A stretch of DNA of 64,000 nt from Bacteroidota bacterium (GCA_013297775.1 JAAFIL010000004.1:1-64000), one strand, 5' to 3'. Shown: positions 8,466-17,589, counted from the first letter of the stretch. Translations and numbers: made by a program. The notes: a model not told the origin generated them from the letters alone.

Positions 8466-9517
8466 TGTCCAATCCTATCGAAATAAGTAAAACTATGGAG
8501 TCGTTAAATGAATACGAGTTATGGCGTGTTCAACTGGATGATTATATTATAGGCTTAAACTTTACTTATGATAATGAAATATTAGTAGTTGCTACTTCTT
8601 CGGGTTTACTTGCTTGCTACTTGGCTAAAACATCAACAAAATTATTTGAGGTAAACGCCCATCCAAAAGGACTCATGTGCTTGCAGGCTTCTCCTATTGA
8701 AACTAAAATAATTACTACTGGTCAAGATGGTTTAATAAAACTGTGGGATTTAACGTCTAACACGTTACTAAAAACTATTAACGCCTCGCACGCTTGGGTA
8801 GAGCAAGCGGCTTGGTCGCCTGATGGTAATTATTTTGCCATTGGCTCGGGTAAAAGTGTAACGTGGTTTGATAAAGATGGAATGGAAATTAATAAGTTTG
8901 AAACACACGAAAGTGCAGTATCTGGAATAGCTTGGAAGAGCAACAGCAGTGCATTTGCCACCTCTTGTTATGGCGGTGTGCGCTTGTTTGAAATAAATAA
9001 ACAAGAACCTGTTGAATTTTTAGAATGGAAAAACTCTATGCACTCGTTATCCTGGAGCCCAGATGATATGTGGATTGGCTGTGGTACACAAGATTCCCGT
9101 GTACATTTTTTTCCTCTGCCTTACAGCTACGGAACAGATTTTGAAATGAATGGTTATAAAGGAAAGGTAAAACTTTTGGATTGGACCAATGATGCTAAAT
9201 TTTTTCTTACAAATTGCTGGGACGAATTGGTGATATGGCAATTTGAAGGTAAATCGCCACAAGGACAAGAGGCATTAATTTTAAATGGTCATCTTGCCAA
9301 AATTACCCAAGCTAAATTTCAGAATAAAGGAAGTTTTTTAGCATCGGGAGATGAGTTAGGATTTGTTCATTTTTACGATGCCGAAATAGGTAATAATTTA
9401 ATACTTGGCGTTAAACTTAAAAATACAATAAGCAACCTTTGTTGGTCGAACAACGATAAATACATGGCGTTAGGAACATCGCAAGGCGAATTAGTAATCA
9501 TGGAATCACCTGCATAA
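8465..9517 (+). CDS. WD40-repeat protein coupled to COG0523
   Basis: A 350-aa cytoplasmic protein (no signal peptide) made of about seven WD40-type repeats, with blades such as IITTGQDGLIKLWDL and GTQDSRVHFFPL. WD40 propellers are protein-interaction platforms, uncommon as stand-alone cytoplasmic proteins in bacteria. The start codon shares a base with the GTPase stop, so translation is coupled and equimolar production is likely. A scaffold or client-binding role for the COG0523 chaperone is inference. No catalytic residues are apparent. Confidence 0.85.
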   Translation: MSNPIEISKTMESLNEYELWRVQLDDYIIGLNFTYDNEILVVATSSGLLACYLAKTSTKLFEVNAHPKGLMCLQASPIETKIITTGQDGLIKLWDLTSNTLLKTINASHAWVEQAAWSPDGNYFAIGSGKSVTWFDKDGMEINKFETHESAVSGIAWKSNSSAFATSCYGGVRLFEINKQEPVEFLEWKNSMHSLSWSPDDMWIGCGTQDSRVHFFPLPYSYGTDFEMNGYKGKVKLLDWTNDAKFFLTNCWDELVIWQFEGKSPQGQEALILNGHLAKITQAKFQNKGSFLASGDELGFVHFYDAEIGNNLILGVKLKNTISNLCWSNNDKYMALGTSQGELVIMESPA

Positions 9518-9528
9518 AAAAATAAACG

Positions 9529-9837
9529 ATGAAAAAAATACTACTTACAATTACAATTGCTTTTTCATTAATGGCTTGTAACCGTATTGAAAAAGAAACT
9601 AGAGTTTTGGTAAAAAGTAATACTGACTCTTTACTTGTGGTTAATATCCCACAGGCCAGTTGCCCCAAATGTCAGCAAGTAATAGAAGGCGGCTTGGCTA
9701 TAAACCAAGGTATAAAACAATCCATCTTAAACCTCACCACAAAACAAGTATCTGTTGTTTACAACCCAGCAATTACATCAGCGCAAGTTATCGAGGCTTC
9801 ACTTAATAAACTTATACCGCAAATGCCATGCAAGTAA
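9529..9837 (+). CDS. HMA-domain metal-binding lipoprotein
   Basis: A 102-aa predicted lipoprotein: a short signal peptide ends in the lipobox LMAC with the acylated cysteine at 17. The mature part is a heavy-metal-associated (HMA/CopZ-like) domain with the CPKC ligand pair at 45-48 and the usual alpha-beta pattern (IEGGLAINQGIKQSILNLTTKQVSVVY is split here only in description; key residues are V37-I40, C45 and C48). It probably sits on the periplasmic face and passes metal ions to or from the neighbouring membrane proteins. It overlaps the next gene by 10 bases. Confidence 0.82.
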   Translation: MKKILLTITIAFSLMACNRIEKETRVLVKSNTDSLLVVNIPQASCPKCQQVIEGGLAINQGIKQSILNLTTKQVSVVYNPAITSAQVIEASLNKLIPQMPCK

Positions 9838-10364
9838 GTAATAAATTAAAAAAAATAAGTTTGAAAATTTTAGGATGTATTGCAATCCTACTTACTACAA
9901 TGTCTTTCAAGCATCCTATTAAGTTAACCGCTTCGTTGATTGAGTACAATGCTGATGCTAAAACTATAAAAATGGAATGTAAAGTTTTTATTGATGACTT
10001 TGAAAAAAGTATTAATAAAACATTAGCTAAAAACATCAATGTTTCTAATTTAAGCAAGGAAGATAAAGTGGGTATAGAAGACTATTTTGAGAAGTATTAT
10101 AATATTACTGTGAATGGAAAAAAACTAACATTAAACTATAAAGCATCAGAAGTGATGAAGGAGTATAATGTACTCACCATTAAGTTTTCGGAAAATAGTT
10201 TAGCCATAAAAAAGGGAGATAAAATACTTATTGAAAACACCCTCTTTTTTGAGGAATTTGGGTATATGCAATCGAATAGAATTACAATTCGAATACCGCC
10301 TCATATTACTGAAGATAATCGGGAAGCAACACTTAATAACTACTCTATTTCACTCAACATATAA
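9828..10364 (+). CDS. DUF6702 family protein
   Basis: A 178-aa protein with an N-terminal hydrophobic segment (about residues 10-25, possible signal or anchor), followed by SFKHPIKLTASLIEYN, a start typical of DUF6702 proteins of Bacteroidota. The remainder has alternating beta strands. It overlaps the HMA lipoprotein gene by 10 bases and precedes the HupE/UreJ-like gene by 10 bases. DUF6702 genes are, to my knowledge, often next to HupE/UreJ permeases. Function unknown; an exported accessory protein is likely. Confidence 0.75.
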   Translation: MQVSNKLKKISLKILGCIAILLTTMSFKHPIKLTASLIEYNADAKTIKMECKVFIDDFEKSINKTLAKNINVSNLSKEDKVGIEDYFEKYYNITVNGKKLTLNYKASEVMKEYNVLTIKFSENSLAIKKGDKILIENTLFFEEFGYMQSNRITIRIPPHITEDNREATLNNYSISLNI

Positions 10365-10374
10365 TTCTTAAACA

Positions 10375-10959
10375 ATGAATAATTTAAGCTCCTTTTTTGT
10401 TAGCGGATGGAATCACATTGTGGACATAAATGCGTATGACCATTTGTTATTTGTGATGACGCTTTGTGCGGCTTTTAGACTCACACAATGGAAACAAATT
10501 TTAGTTATTATAACCGCTTTTACTATTGGGCACAGTGGTACTTTAATACTAAGTGCTTTAGATTTTATTCCCGCTAATTCTAAATTAATAGATATGTTAA
10601 TACCAGTTACCATTATGATAACAGCTATTGCAAACATTACTAATTACGATAAAACCAGTAAGTTTTCGGATGCGAAAATAAAATATGGTATTGCACTTAT
10701 CTTTGGTTTAATACATGGTTTAGCGTTTGCCAGTAACTTTAAATTTATGATGTTTGGCGGCAGTATTATTTTGCCATTGCTATCGTTTAATATTGGAATA
10801 GAAGTTGGGCAATTATTTATTGTTTTGTTATTTATGGGTTTATTATGGATTTACTCTAACATCATCAAAGCCGAACATTTTAAGTGGAATTTATTTGTTT
10901 CGGGTGCAGGCTTTGGTATTGCGGCTACTATTTTATTAAAAGCTTTGAATGGCGAGTAA
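10375..10959 (+). CDS. HupE/UreJ-family metal permease
   Basis: A 194-aa inner-membrane protein with six hydrophobic segments. It carries the HupE/UreJ signature residues: YDHLLFVMTL near the first helix, the TIGHSGT motif mid-protein, and IHGLAFAS in a later helix. The family is linked to nickel or cobalt supply for hydrogenase and urease, but here it follows a metal lipoprotein and DUF6702, in a Zur-like island with no hydrogenase or urease in view. It is the third distinct Ni/Co-type permease in the cluster. Confidence 0.85.
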   Translation: MNNLSSFFVSGWNHIVDINAYDHLLFVMTLCAAFRLTQWKQILVIITAFTIGHSGTLILSALDFIPANSKLIDMLIPVTIMITAIANITNYDKTSKFSDAKIKYGIALIFGLIHGLAFASNFKFMMFGGSIILPLLSFNIGIEVGQLFIVLLFMGLLWIYSNIIKAEHFKWNLFVSGAGFGIAATILLKALNGE

Positions 10960-10973
10960 TTAAAACAAATCGG

Positions 10974-11312
10974 TTGATTAAACTTTTAAAATATTTTTCT
11001 AAAGCTACACTCTTCTTATTTCTAATAAGTAGTTCATTAAAAATAGTACACCCCTTAACACACCTTTCTGAAAACTATGAAACACTAATCCATACCGAAA
11101 ACAACCTAAGTAACAATCACCATTGCGATTTATGCGATGAGATTAATGCTACTAAAGTTCTTACGAGTATTGTAGTTCCATTGCTTATTTATTTGTTGTT
11201 ACGTTATGTTCAACTGATATGCCATTATAAAAATAGTTTTATCACCAGTCAACACATCCTACAACTCAAACCTAGAGGTCCTCCCATGGTAAATTTAAAT
11301 TCTAGTGGATAA
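10974..11312 (+). CDS. Small His/Cys membrane protein
   Basis: A small protein of about 112 aa if initiated at TTG 10974, 14 bases after the HupE stop; the frame is open further upstream, but that part overlaps HupE. It has an N-terminal hydrophobic segment, a periplasmic-like loop with NNHHCDLCDEI (a likely metal site: H, H, C, C), a second membrane segment, and a tail ending LKPRGPP. Small proteins with such a tail often precede TonB-dependent receptors in Bacteroidota. The exact start is uncertain and no named family is assigned. Confidence 0.6.
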   Translation: MIKLLKYFSKATLFLFLISSSLKIVHPLTHLSENYETLIHTENNLSNNHHCDLCDEINATKVLTSIVVPLLIYLLLRYVQLICHYKNSFITSQHILQLKPRGPPMVNLNSSG

Positions 11313-11554
11313 GTATTTTATACTGCGGTTTATTCTAAATAATATAACTAAGAAAAATAATTCAGAACGAATACGTTAGCAAACGCTGACTTAGCTTGTA
11401 TTTATCGGTTTATAAAATAATATAGTTTACGATTTACTGTGTCTATCCTTTCTTAGGTTACAAATAAATTGCCTGACTACTGTTTATTCATAGTCAAATG
11501 ACTCCATTATACTAATTACAAAAAATAAAAATTTACTTACTATAAAATAGTTCT

Positions 11555-13705
11555 ATGGCGTTGCGCCTAGCAAAAACTTATAAAATGAAACCATTTAAAA
11601 AAAATAAATCAAGGATTCCAAACTTGCTTTGGATACTCCTATTCTTAATCCCATTCATGGGGTACACTCAAAGAGCCGATACGTTGAGTGAAGTAATTAT
11701 TTCTGCCAATAAAAAAATGGAAGAAATGAAATCCATCAATAAAATAGATGTGGATTTAAAAGACCTACCAGTTACCATTCATAGCATTGATAAAAAATTA
11801 ATAGAACAAAAAGGAGCTATTGCATTAGAAGACGCTATGAAAAATGTAACTGGTGTGAGGACAAGAAATACTTATGGTGGCTTTCAACACTTTCATTTGC
11901 GGGGCATGGAGCAGTTTGTGTTGTTAATAGACGGAGTTAGAGACGAGCGTCATAATATTTCGCAAAGTGCACCCTCTACAAATCTTGCAGCAGTTGAAGG
12001 AATTGACGTACTCAAAGGACCATCTTCTGTATTATTCGGTCACTCTGCATTAGGCGGTATAATTAACGTGAGGCGTAAGCAACCAACAAGCATTTTTAAA
12101 GCTGACTTTTTAGCCAGCTATGGATCTTATAACACCCGAACTATTTTTGCGGGTGCAGGTGGTGCTATTACCGATAAGCTAACGTTTAGAACCGACTTTG
12201 GAGTGGGTCAATCTGCTGGATTTAGAGGACTTGGAAGCAATTACACCAACGGCTATTTTACTTTAAAATACAAGCCACATCAAAAACACACCATTCAACT
12301 ATCAGTACAAGCTAATGATGATGTGTATTCGACCGATACTGGCATACCCGTTCAGCAAGATGGTACACTGGTAAATGGAATGAATCCTTTAACACGTTAC
12401 AACGACCCGCAAGATTATTTAAAAAACAAGCGCATAGATGTGCAATTACGTTACGAATATAAAATCTCAAATAACTGGAGTATAAGTAACATAGCCTCTT
12501 ACTTTGTGGATGATATCAATTACTTTTCTACTGAGGAGTTAACGTTTAACGCTACTAAAGATTCATTGGTACGTTCTTTTCCGTTTTATTTCAATCATCA
12601 AACGAAACCCTTTCAAAATCAGTTAGACCTTAATGGGACTTATAAAATTGGTAAACTAGAAAACAAATTTGTACTTGGATATTCATTCAATATGTTAGAT
12701 AGAAAAACATATAGAGGAACTATTTCTGGTGCGGGAAAAAATGCAATAATATCGGTTGTAAATCCTGTATTAAATCAAGGAGCAATGTCTATTGCAGATA
12801 CACGTTATCAGGCAAGAATGGAAACGGCGCATGGTATTTTTGCACAAAACTGGTTTAATATTTCCGAAAAATTAAAAGCCTTAATTGCTGCAAGAGTTGA
12901 TTTATTTCAAGGTGATTATTTTACTGATTTAGTAGATAAGGATAGAAACATTACTAGTAAAGGCGCAGTTAGTAAACTAAACATTATTAACCCAACCTAC
13001 AGAGCGGGCTTAGTGTATGAACCTATTAAAAATTTATCCATCTATTCATCTTATAATACTTACTTTAAACCCACACGTAACGTTGCGCCTAATGGAGATA
13101 TGTTTGACCCTGAAACGGGCTACCAAGGCGAGTTGGGGCTAAGGTACGCTTATAAAGATTTTATTTCGGTTAATGTAGCTGCGTTTACTTTAGCGCGTAC
13201 AAATATTCTTCAAACATTTCCGGGTGGGGTATTTAAAAATATTGGTACAGGCACTTCAAAAGGATTTGAAGTAGATATTCAAGCTAACTTAACACCAGAA
13301 TTTAGCATCATTGCTGGTTACTCTAAGGCCAATACACGCATTGAAAAAAATAAGGACGATGCATTTGAAAATCCTAATGTCGGCAAACGCTTACCCTTTG
13401 CACCTGAGCATTTAGCACACTCTTGGATGAGTTATGAATTAAATAATAGTTTACTTAAAGGACTGGGTATTGGTGCAGGCGCAAATTATACTTCAGATAA
13501 TTTTACAAATGCTGAAAACACTTATAAATTGGCAGCTTACACTTTACTGGATGCAGCATTATGGTATAAATTTAGTAAGTATGAATTACGTTTTAACTTG
13601 AATAATATTACCGACCAGTTTTATTATAGAGATGCCATTTTCGCCAACCAATTTTTTCCAGGGATGAATAGAAACTTTTTACTAACCTTTAAAGCCGCTA
13701 TTTAA
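11555..13705 (+). CDS. TonB-dependent outer-membrane receptor
   Basis: A receptor of 716 aa (706 aa if the second ATG at 11585 is used; that start gives a better signal peptide). After the signal peptide ending near GYTQ, a plug domain begins with a TonB-box-like DTLSEVIISA, contains LRGMEQFVLLIDGVRDE and GIDVLKGPSSVLFGHSALGG, and is followed by the 22-strand barrel ending in aromatic-rich C-terminal strands. It resembles the FhuA/siderophore-receptor class. In this island it likely imports a metal chelate (zincophore or siderophore). It is followed by the PepSY protein after 2 bases. Confidence 0.9.
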   Translation: MALRLAKTYKMKPFKKNKSRIPNLLWILLFLIPFMGYTQRADTLSEVIISANKKMEEMKSINKIDVDLKDLPVTIHSIDKKLIEQKGAIALEDAMKNVTGVRTRNTYGGFQHFHLRGMEQFVLLIDGVRDERHNISQSAPSTNLAAVEGIDVLKGPSSVLFGHSALGGIINVRRKQPTSIFKADFLASYGSYNTRTIFAGAGGAITDKLTFRTDFGVGQSAGFRGLGSNYTNGYFTLKYKPHQKHTIQLSVQANDDVYSTDTGIPVQQDGTLVNGMNPLTRYNDPQDYLKNKRIDVQLRYEYKISNNWSISNIASYFVDDINYFSTEELTFNATKDSLVRSFPFYFNHQTKPFQNQLDLNGTYKIGKLENKFVLGYSFNMLDRKTYRGTISGAGKNAIISVVNPVLNQGAMSIADTRYQARMETAHGIFAQNWFNISEKLKALIAARVDLFQGDYFTDLVDKDRNITSKGAVSKLNIINPTYRAGLVYEPIKNLSIYSSYNTYFKPTRNVAPNGDMFDPETGYQGELGLRYAYKDFISVNVAAFTLARTNILQTFPGGVFKNIGTGTSKGFEVDIQANLTPEFSIIAGYSKANTRIEKNKDDAFENPNVGKRLPFAPEHLAHSWMSYELNNSLLKGLGIGAGANYTSDNFTNAENTYKLAAYTLLDAALWYKFSKYELRFNLNNITDQFYYRDAIFANQFFPGMNRNFLLTFKAAI

Positions 13706-13707
13706 GT

Positions 13708-15234
13708 ATGGCTCCTTTTAAACTTAAATCACTTCAACTAATTCAAGCGGTGCGTAATGTACACCGCTTGTTTGGATTTTTTTTATCACTTCTTTTTTTT
13801 ATATGGTGTGCATCAGGTTTTGTAATGATGTATAAAGAATTTCCATCGGTTTCAAAAAAAGAATATTTAGCAGTTAGAGATTATCTAAAAGTAGATACCA
13901 GTAAATTAGCCTCCATAAAAAAATGGGAATTTAAACGGCTTGACTCTTGTACAGAAATTAGCATGTATCAAGTACTTAATAAAGCACTTGTAAAAATTAG
14001 TGATAACAATGGAGAAGTAAATTGTTTAGATGCACACACAGGAAAAAAGATAAGTCCAATTAACAGAAGTGGGTTAGACACTTTAATGGTAAGTTACTTT
14101 GGAAAGGCAACAACTATAAAAAATGTAACACTCATCAATGAACTAGACCAATGGATACCGCGCACAAAGTTTTTACCATACATGCCAATTTATAAAGTGG
14201 AGTTGAACGATGTTGCTAATACAACGTGTTACATCTCTTCTAAATCGGGAGAGCTTATACAAAAATTAACGTTTGAAGATAAAGTTTGGGCTTGGCTTGG
14301 TCCTATCCCACATTGGATTTATTTTAAAAATTTACGCATTAACACCAATGCGTGGCGATATGTTGTTATTTCGCTTTCAGCGTTGGGCGTGGGTTTAGCA
14401 TTATTCGGCATAATACTTGGAATAAACAGAACATGGATGGCCCGAAGAAAAAATAAAACCTTAACACCTTATAAAAAGAAGTGGTTTCGTTGGCACCATT
14501 ACTTAGGTTTTACATTTGGTATTTTTATTTTCACTTGGATTTTAAGCGGACTACTTTCTATGAATCCTTTAAAGTGGGCATCAGAAGACTCTTTAAATGA
14601 AGAGGAGTTATCTATTTGGAAAGGTGGTAACTATTCCCTTTTTAATTCTGATGATTCCTATAAACGGAGCCTTATAAAACTTATAAAAGATCATCACCCA
14701 AAAGAAATAAAGTTTACACTTTACAATTCGCAACCTTATTTAGTAGCTTACACAGCGGCCAATGAAGTTATAAATAAAAAGATGGATGCAAATAACACAC
14801 CGATTAATTCGGTAATGGATAACAATTTTCAAACTATGATTTTAAAACTAAAACCTAGCAATACGTTTCTTGCATCAGATGTATTAACTGATTATGATGA
14901 TTATTACTACAACAAACACCGCACCTTAGCATTGCCCATTTACCGTTATAAATTAAATGATGAACACAACACCTGGTACTACGTTAATCCTAAAACGTTA
15001 AGCGTTGTAAAAAAAATGCAAACCGATAATAAATTAGAACGTTGGCTATACAATGGTTTACATAGTTTTGATTTTCCGATTTTATTTTTTAAACGCCCAT
15101 TGTGGGATATTGTTGTTATTATTTTCTTATTGGGTTGTACTTTTCTTAGCTTTACAGGTTTAAAACTAACTGTAAATACGCTGGTAAGAAAAAAATCAAA
15201 AATAGTTACTAAAATCAAAAATCCGAATGATTGA
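13708..15234 (+). CDS. PepSY-TM transmembrane protein
   Basis: A 508-aa inner-membrane protein of the PepSY-associated TM family. The first helix NVHRLFGFFLSLLFFIW with a conserved histidine, further helices near 210-240 and 265-285, and a last one near 470 give the usual four-helix plan, with periplasmic loops in between. Such proteins commonly pair with TonB siderophore receptors and are thought to reduce or release the metal after uptake. It starts 2 bases after the receptor gene and overlaps the following GTPase gene by 8 bases. Confidence 0.86.
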   Translation: MAPFKLKSLQLIQAVRNVHRLFGFFLSLLFFIWCASGFVMMYKEFPSVSKKEYLAVRDYLKVDTSKLASIKKWEFKRLDSCTEISMYQVLNKALVKISDNNGEVNCLDAHTGKKISPINRSGLDTLMVSYFGKATTIKNVTLINELDQWIPRTKFLPYMPIYKVELNDVANTTCYISSKSGELIQKLTFEDKVWAWLGPIPHWIYFKNLRINTNAWRYVVISLSALGVGLALFGIILGINRTWMARRKNKTLTPYKKKWFRWHHYLGFTFGIFIFTWILSGLLSMNPLKWASEDSLNEEELSIWKGGNYSLFNSDDSYKRSLIKLIKDHHPKEIKFTLYNSQPYLVAYTAANEVINKKMDANNTPINSVMDNNFQTMILKLKPSNTFLASDVLTDYDDYYYNKHRTLALPIYRYKLNDEHNTWYYVNPKTLSVVKKMQTDNKLERWLYNGLHSFDFPILFFKRPLWDIVVIIFLLGCTFLSFTGLKLTVNTLVRKKSKIVTKIKNPND

Positions 15235-16165
15235 TATTTACTTAATAACAGGCTTTTTAGGTGCAGGAAAAACGACCTTTTTAAATCACTTTTTAAAGCA
15301 CTACTCATCTTCAAAAAATTTAGTAATTGAAAATGAATTTGGAAAAGTAAATATTGACGCGCAACTCATTACTGAAAAAATTGATGGCATTATTGAGTTA
15401 ACCAATGGTTGCTTATGTTGCTCGCTGGATAATGAACTCATAGAAGTTTTAGCAACGGTTATAAAAAACGAGAACAAACCGGATAACATTTTCATAGAAA
15501 CCACAGGTATTGCCGATACTGGAAATATTATAGGAATTATCAAATCGCCCGAAATTAAAAAGTACTTTAACCTTAAATCGAGCATTTGCATTGTGGATGC
15601 TGAGAATATTGAAAGCCGTTTAAGCGAAACCTTTGAAACTGCCAAGCAAATTGCGGTATCTGATATTTTGGTTGTGAACAAATTAAATGAGGTAGGCAAG
15701 CATTATTTTGCTACTGTTGAAAAGCTATTAACAGAAATTAATCCTTTTGCGAAGATTATAAAATCCTACGATGGCTCAGTTGATTTTAAAGAACTAGAAG
15801 AAATTATAAGCAGTAATAATGATTCCATTCCACCAACTATCGCAAATACCCCTTTAAAAACACCACATAAAATTAATACCGTTTATTTTGAAACTACTGA
15901 CAGTTTTGATTTAGATAAATTAACCTACACCTTGCATATTAATTTTTTATTATATCCCCATCAGCTATTCCGATTAAAAGGATTTGTAAACACCATGCCT
16001 AATAATTTTAGATATACCGTTCAATCCACGGGCAACCAAATTCAGTTTACGAAAATAGTGAATGCGAATCATGAAATTAAATCACAATTGGTTTTTATAG
16101 GGCTACAATTAAAAACGGAAACCATAAAACGTATATTAAGTCCTGCTATTAAACACGGCTATTAA
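15227..16165 (+). CDS. COG0523 GTP-binding protein, short form
   Basis: A 312-aa G3E GTPase. Walker A GFLGAGKT is at 9-16, the metal motif GCLCC at 61-65, an ETTGIAD switch segment follows, and VNKLNE is at the NKxD position (D replaced). The C-terminal CobW-C-like domain starts near residue 220. It overlaps the PepSY gene by 8 bases and is the last gene before the right inverted-repeat arm. With 7080-8465 it gives two divergent COG0523 proteins in one island; they may serve different clients or compartments of the pathway. Confidence 0.88.
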   Translation: MIDIYLITGFLGAGKTTFLNHFLKHYSSSKNLVIENEFGKVNIDAQLITEKIDGIIELTNGCLCCSLDNELIEVLATVIKNENKPDNIFIETTGIADTGNIIGIIKSPEIKKYFNLKSSICIVDAENIESRLSETFETAKQIAVSDILVVNKLNEVGKHYFATVEKLLTEINPFAKIIKSYDGSVDFKELEEIISSNNDSIPPTIANTPLKTPHKINTVYFETTDSFDLDKLTYTLHINFLLYPHQLFRLKGFVNTMPNNFRYTVQSTGNQIQFTKIVNANHEIKSQLVFIGLQLKTETIKRILSPAIKHGY

Positions 16166-16175
16166 TTATCTCACC

Positions 16176-16270
16176 TTAAACCGAGATTTCAAGAAAGTAC
16201 AGCTTTAAATCCAAGGCTATAACTTTTCTCTAAGCATTGATTGATTTACATTTTCAACAAGTTAATTGGA
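16176..16270 (-). repeat. Right arm of island-flanking inverted repeat
   Basis: Positions 16176-16199 are the exact reverse complement of 251-274. Positions 16200-16270 match the reverse complement of 190-250 with gaps and substitutions. The arm begins 10 bases after the stop of the last island gene. No transposase is adjacent. Confidence 0.75.
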
Positions 16271-16528
16271 AGTGTTAATCTGCAAAAGGTAAAGTGTTAA
16301 TAAAACCGTAAATCATTAAACGTGTTATACATTAGCTTTTTGTTTCTTAACTTATACCATTTGAACGTATTAAATGGTTCTATCTTCGACAAAATTTTCG
16401 GGCTATTTAATTTGTACATTCCATATAACTTGTCGTGCGGGTCTTGAAATCTGACGTTTGAAAATTAATTCTAATTTTTCATTTGAGTCCAAGCGACTCT
16501 CTAATTTAGTTTGAATACTTTATACGCA

Positions 16529-16556
16529 AGGGGCTAAAGCGAAAAGCCCGACCCCT
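16529..16556. repeat. GC-rich intergenic hairpin
   Basis: Within AT-rich DNA, AGGGGCT at 16529-16535 can pair with AGCCC at 16545-16549 or with CCCCT at 16552-16556, giving two alternative stems around an AAAGCGAAA loop. It could be a small structured repeat or a weak terminator. No T-run follows directly. Confidence 0.35.
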
Positions 16557-16755
16557 AATTAGAACTATAAGTTAGTACAAATTGATAGTGTAATTTATAC
16601 ACTAAGCAACCAGTACACTTTATAGGGGAACGGCATAATAATCTAGTATAATCTCAACTTGGTTGCTGATTAATCTCCTACTAAGTAAAGAAATTCTTTT
16701 TTTGACACTAACGAATTGTTTGTGTTTATTGAAATGATAGAATCACCTCTATCTT

Positions 16756-17589
16756 TTATAAATGGTCTATAACAACGGTTTGCGCATGAATGGCTTCGCC
16801 GAAAAATAAGGCCCCCGATTTACTAAAAGTGTCTGCTAAGTCGGTCGTTAAAAACACACGACTACCTTGTTGAGAGCATTTTGTTTCTAGCTCGGGATGG
16901 CGTTGCAAGTAATCTACCAAACTAGTGGACACGATAGGACCTTGTGCAATGAGTTGAACGTGGGGCGGTAAAAATTGTTTAATGCGTGTTGCAATGATTG
17001 GGTAATGGGTGCATGCTAAAATAATGGTATCAATGGCGGAGTCTTTGCGCATGAGCTGTTGCACGTGTTTTTCAATAAAGTAATCGGCACCTTTACTGAG
17101 ATGCTCGTTGTTTTCAATTAATGGAACCCACAAGGGACAGGCCTCTTGGGTTACCACCACATTCGGAAAAATTTTTTCGATTTCTACTAAATACGACTCG
17201 GAGTTAACGGTGCCGCTTGTTCCTAATATACCAATGTGATTAGTTCGGCTATACTTACCTATTAATTCGGCCGTAGGACGTATTACGCCCAGCACCCGCT
17301 TTTGTGGTGCCAAGTGTGGTAAATCTTTTTGTTGGATAGTGCGCAAGGCCTTTGCCGAGGCGGTGTTGCAAGCTAGTATAACCAAATGGCAATTGCGTTC
17401 AAACAAGGCTTTTACGCCTTCTAAAGTATAATGGTAAACGGTTTCGAACGAGCGCGAACCATAAGGCGCACGGGCATTATCGCCGAGGTACAAATAATCG
17501 TATTGAGGCAAAACAGCCGCAATTTCTTTTAAAACGGTTAGGCCGCCAAAGCCGCTGTCGAAAATACCTATGGGAGCGTATTCATTCAT
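16756..17589 (-). CDS. murI: Glutamate racemase
   Basis: Glutamate racemase of 277 aa, converting L- to D-glutamate for peptidoglycan. The substrate-binding start GIFDSGFGG (D11, S12) and both catalytic cysteines, C74 in ACNTAS and C193 in ACTHYP, are present. Length is normal. It stands alone on the minus strand, with its promoter region shared with the divergent DUF5522 gene. Confidence 0.95.
   Translation of the reverse strand: MNEYAPIGIFDSGFGGLTVLKEIAAVLPQYDYLYLGDNARAPYGSRSFETVYHYTLEGVKALFERNCHLVILACNTASAKALRTIQQKDLPHLAPQKRVLGVIRPTAELIGKYSRTNHIGILGTSGTVNSESYLVEIEKIFPNVVVTQEACPLWVPLIENNEHLSKGADYFIEKHVQQLMRKDSAIDTIILACTHYPIIATRIKQFLPPHVQLIAQGPIVSTSLVDYLQRHPELETKCSQQGSRVFLTTDLADTFSKSGALFFGEAIHAQTVVIDHL

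Larger units (their letters stand above)
16166..16755. other. Gene-free right flank of the metal island
   Basis: No credible coding frame is present. The stretch contains the right arm of the island-flanking repeat (16176-16270), a small GC-rich hairpin (16529-16556), and a short inverted pair AGCAACCA/TGGTTGCT near 16608 and 16662. The rest is AT-rich and looks like accumulated repeat remnants. Confidence 0.6.

Noticed and set aside
11313-11554. Cobalamin riboswitch or Zur-like site before the TonB receptor
   Set aside because: Neither the conserved B12 box nor a TGCAAC/GTTGCA palindrome could be found in this 242-base gap.
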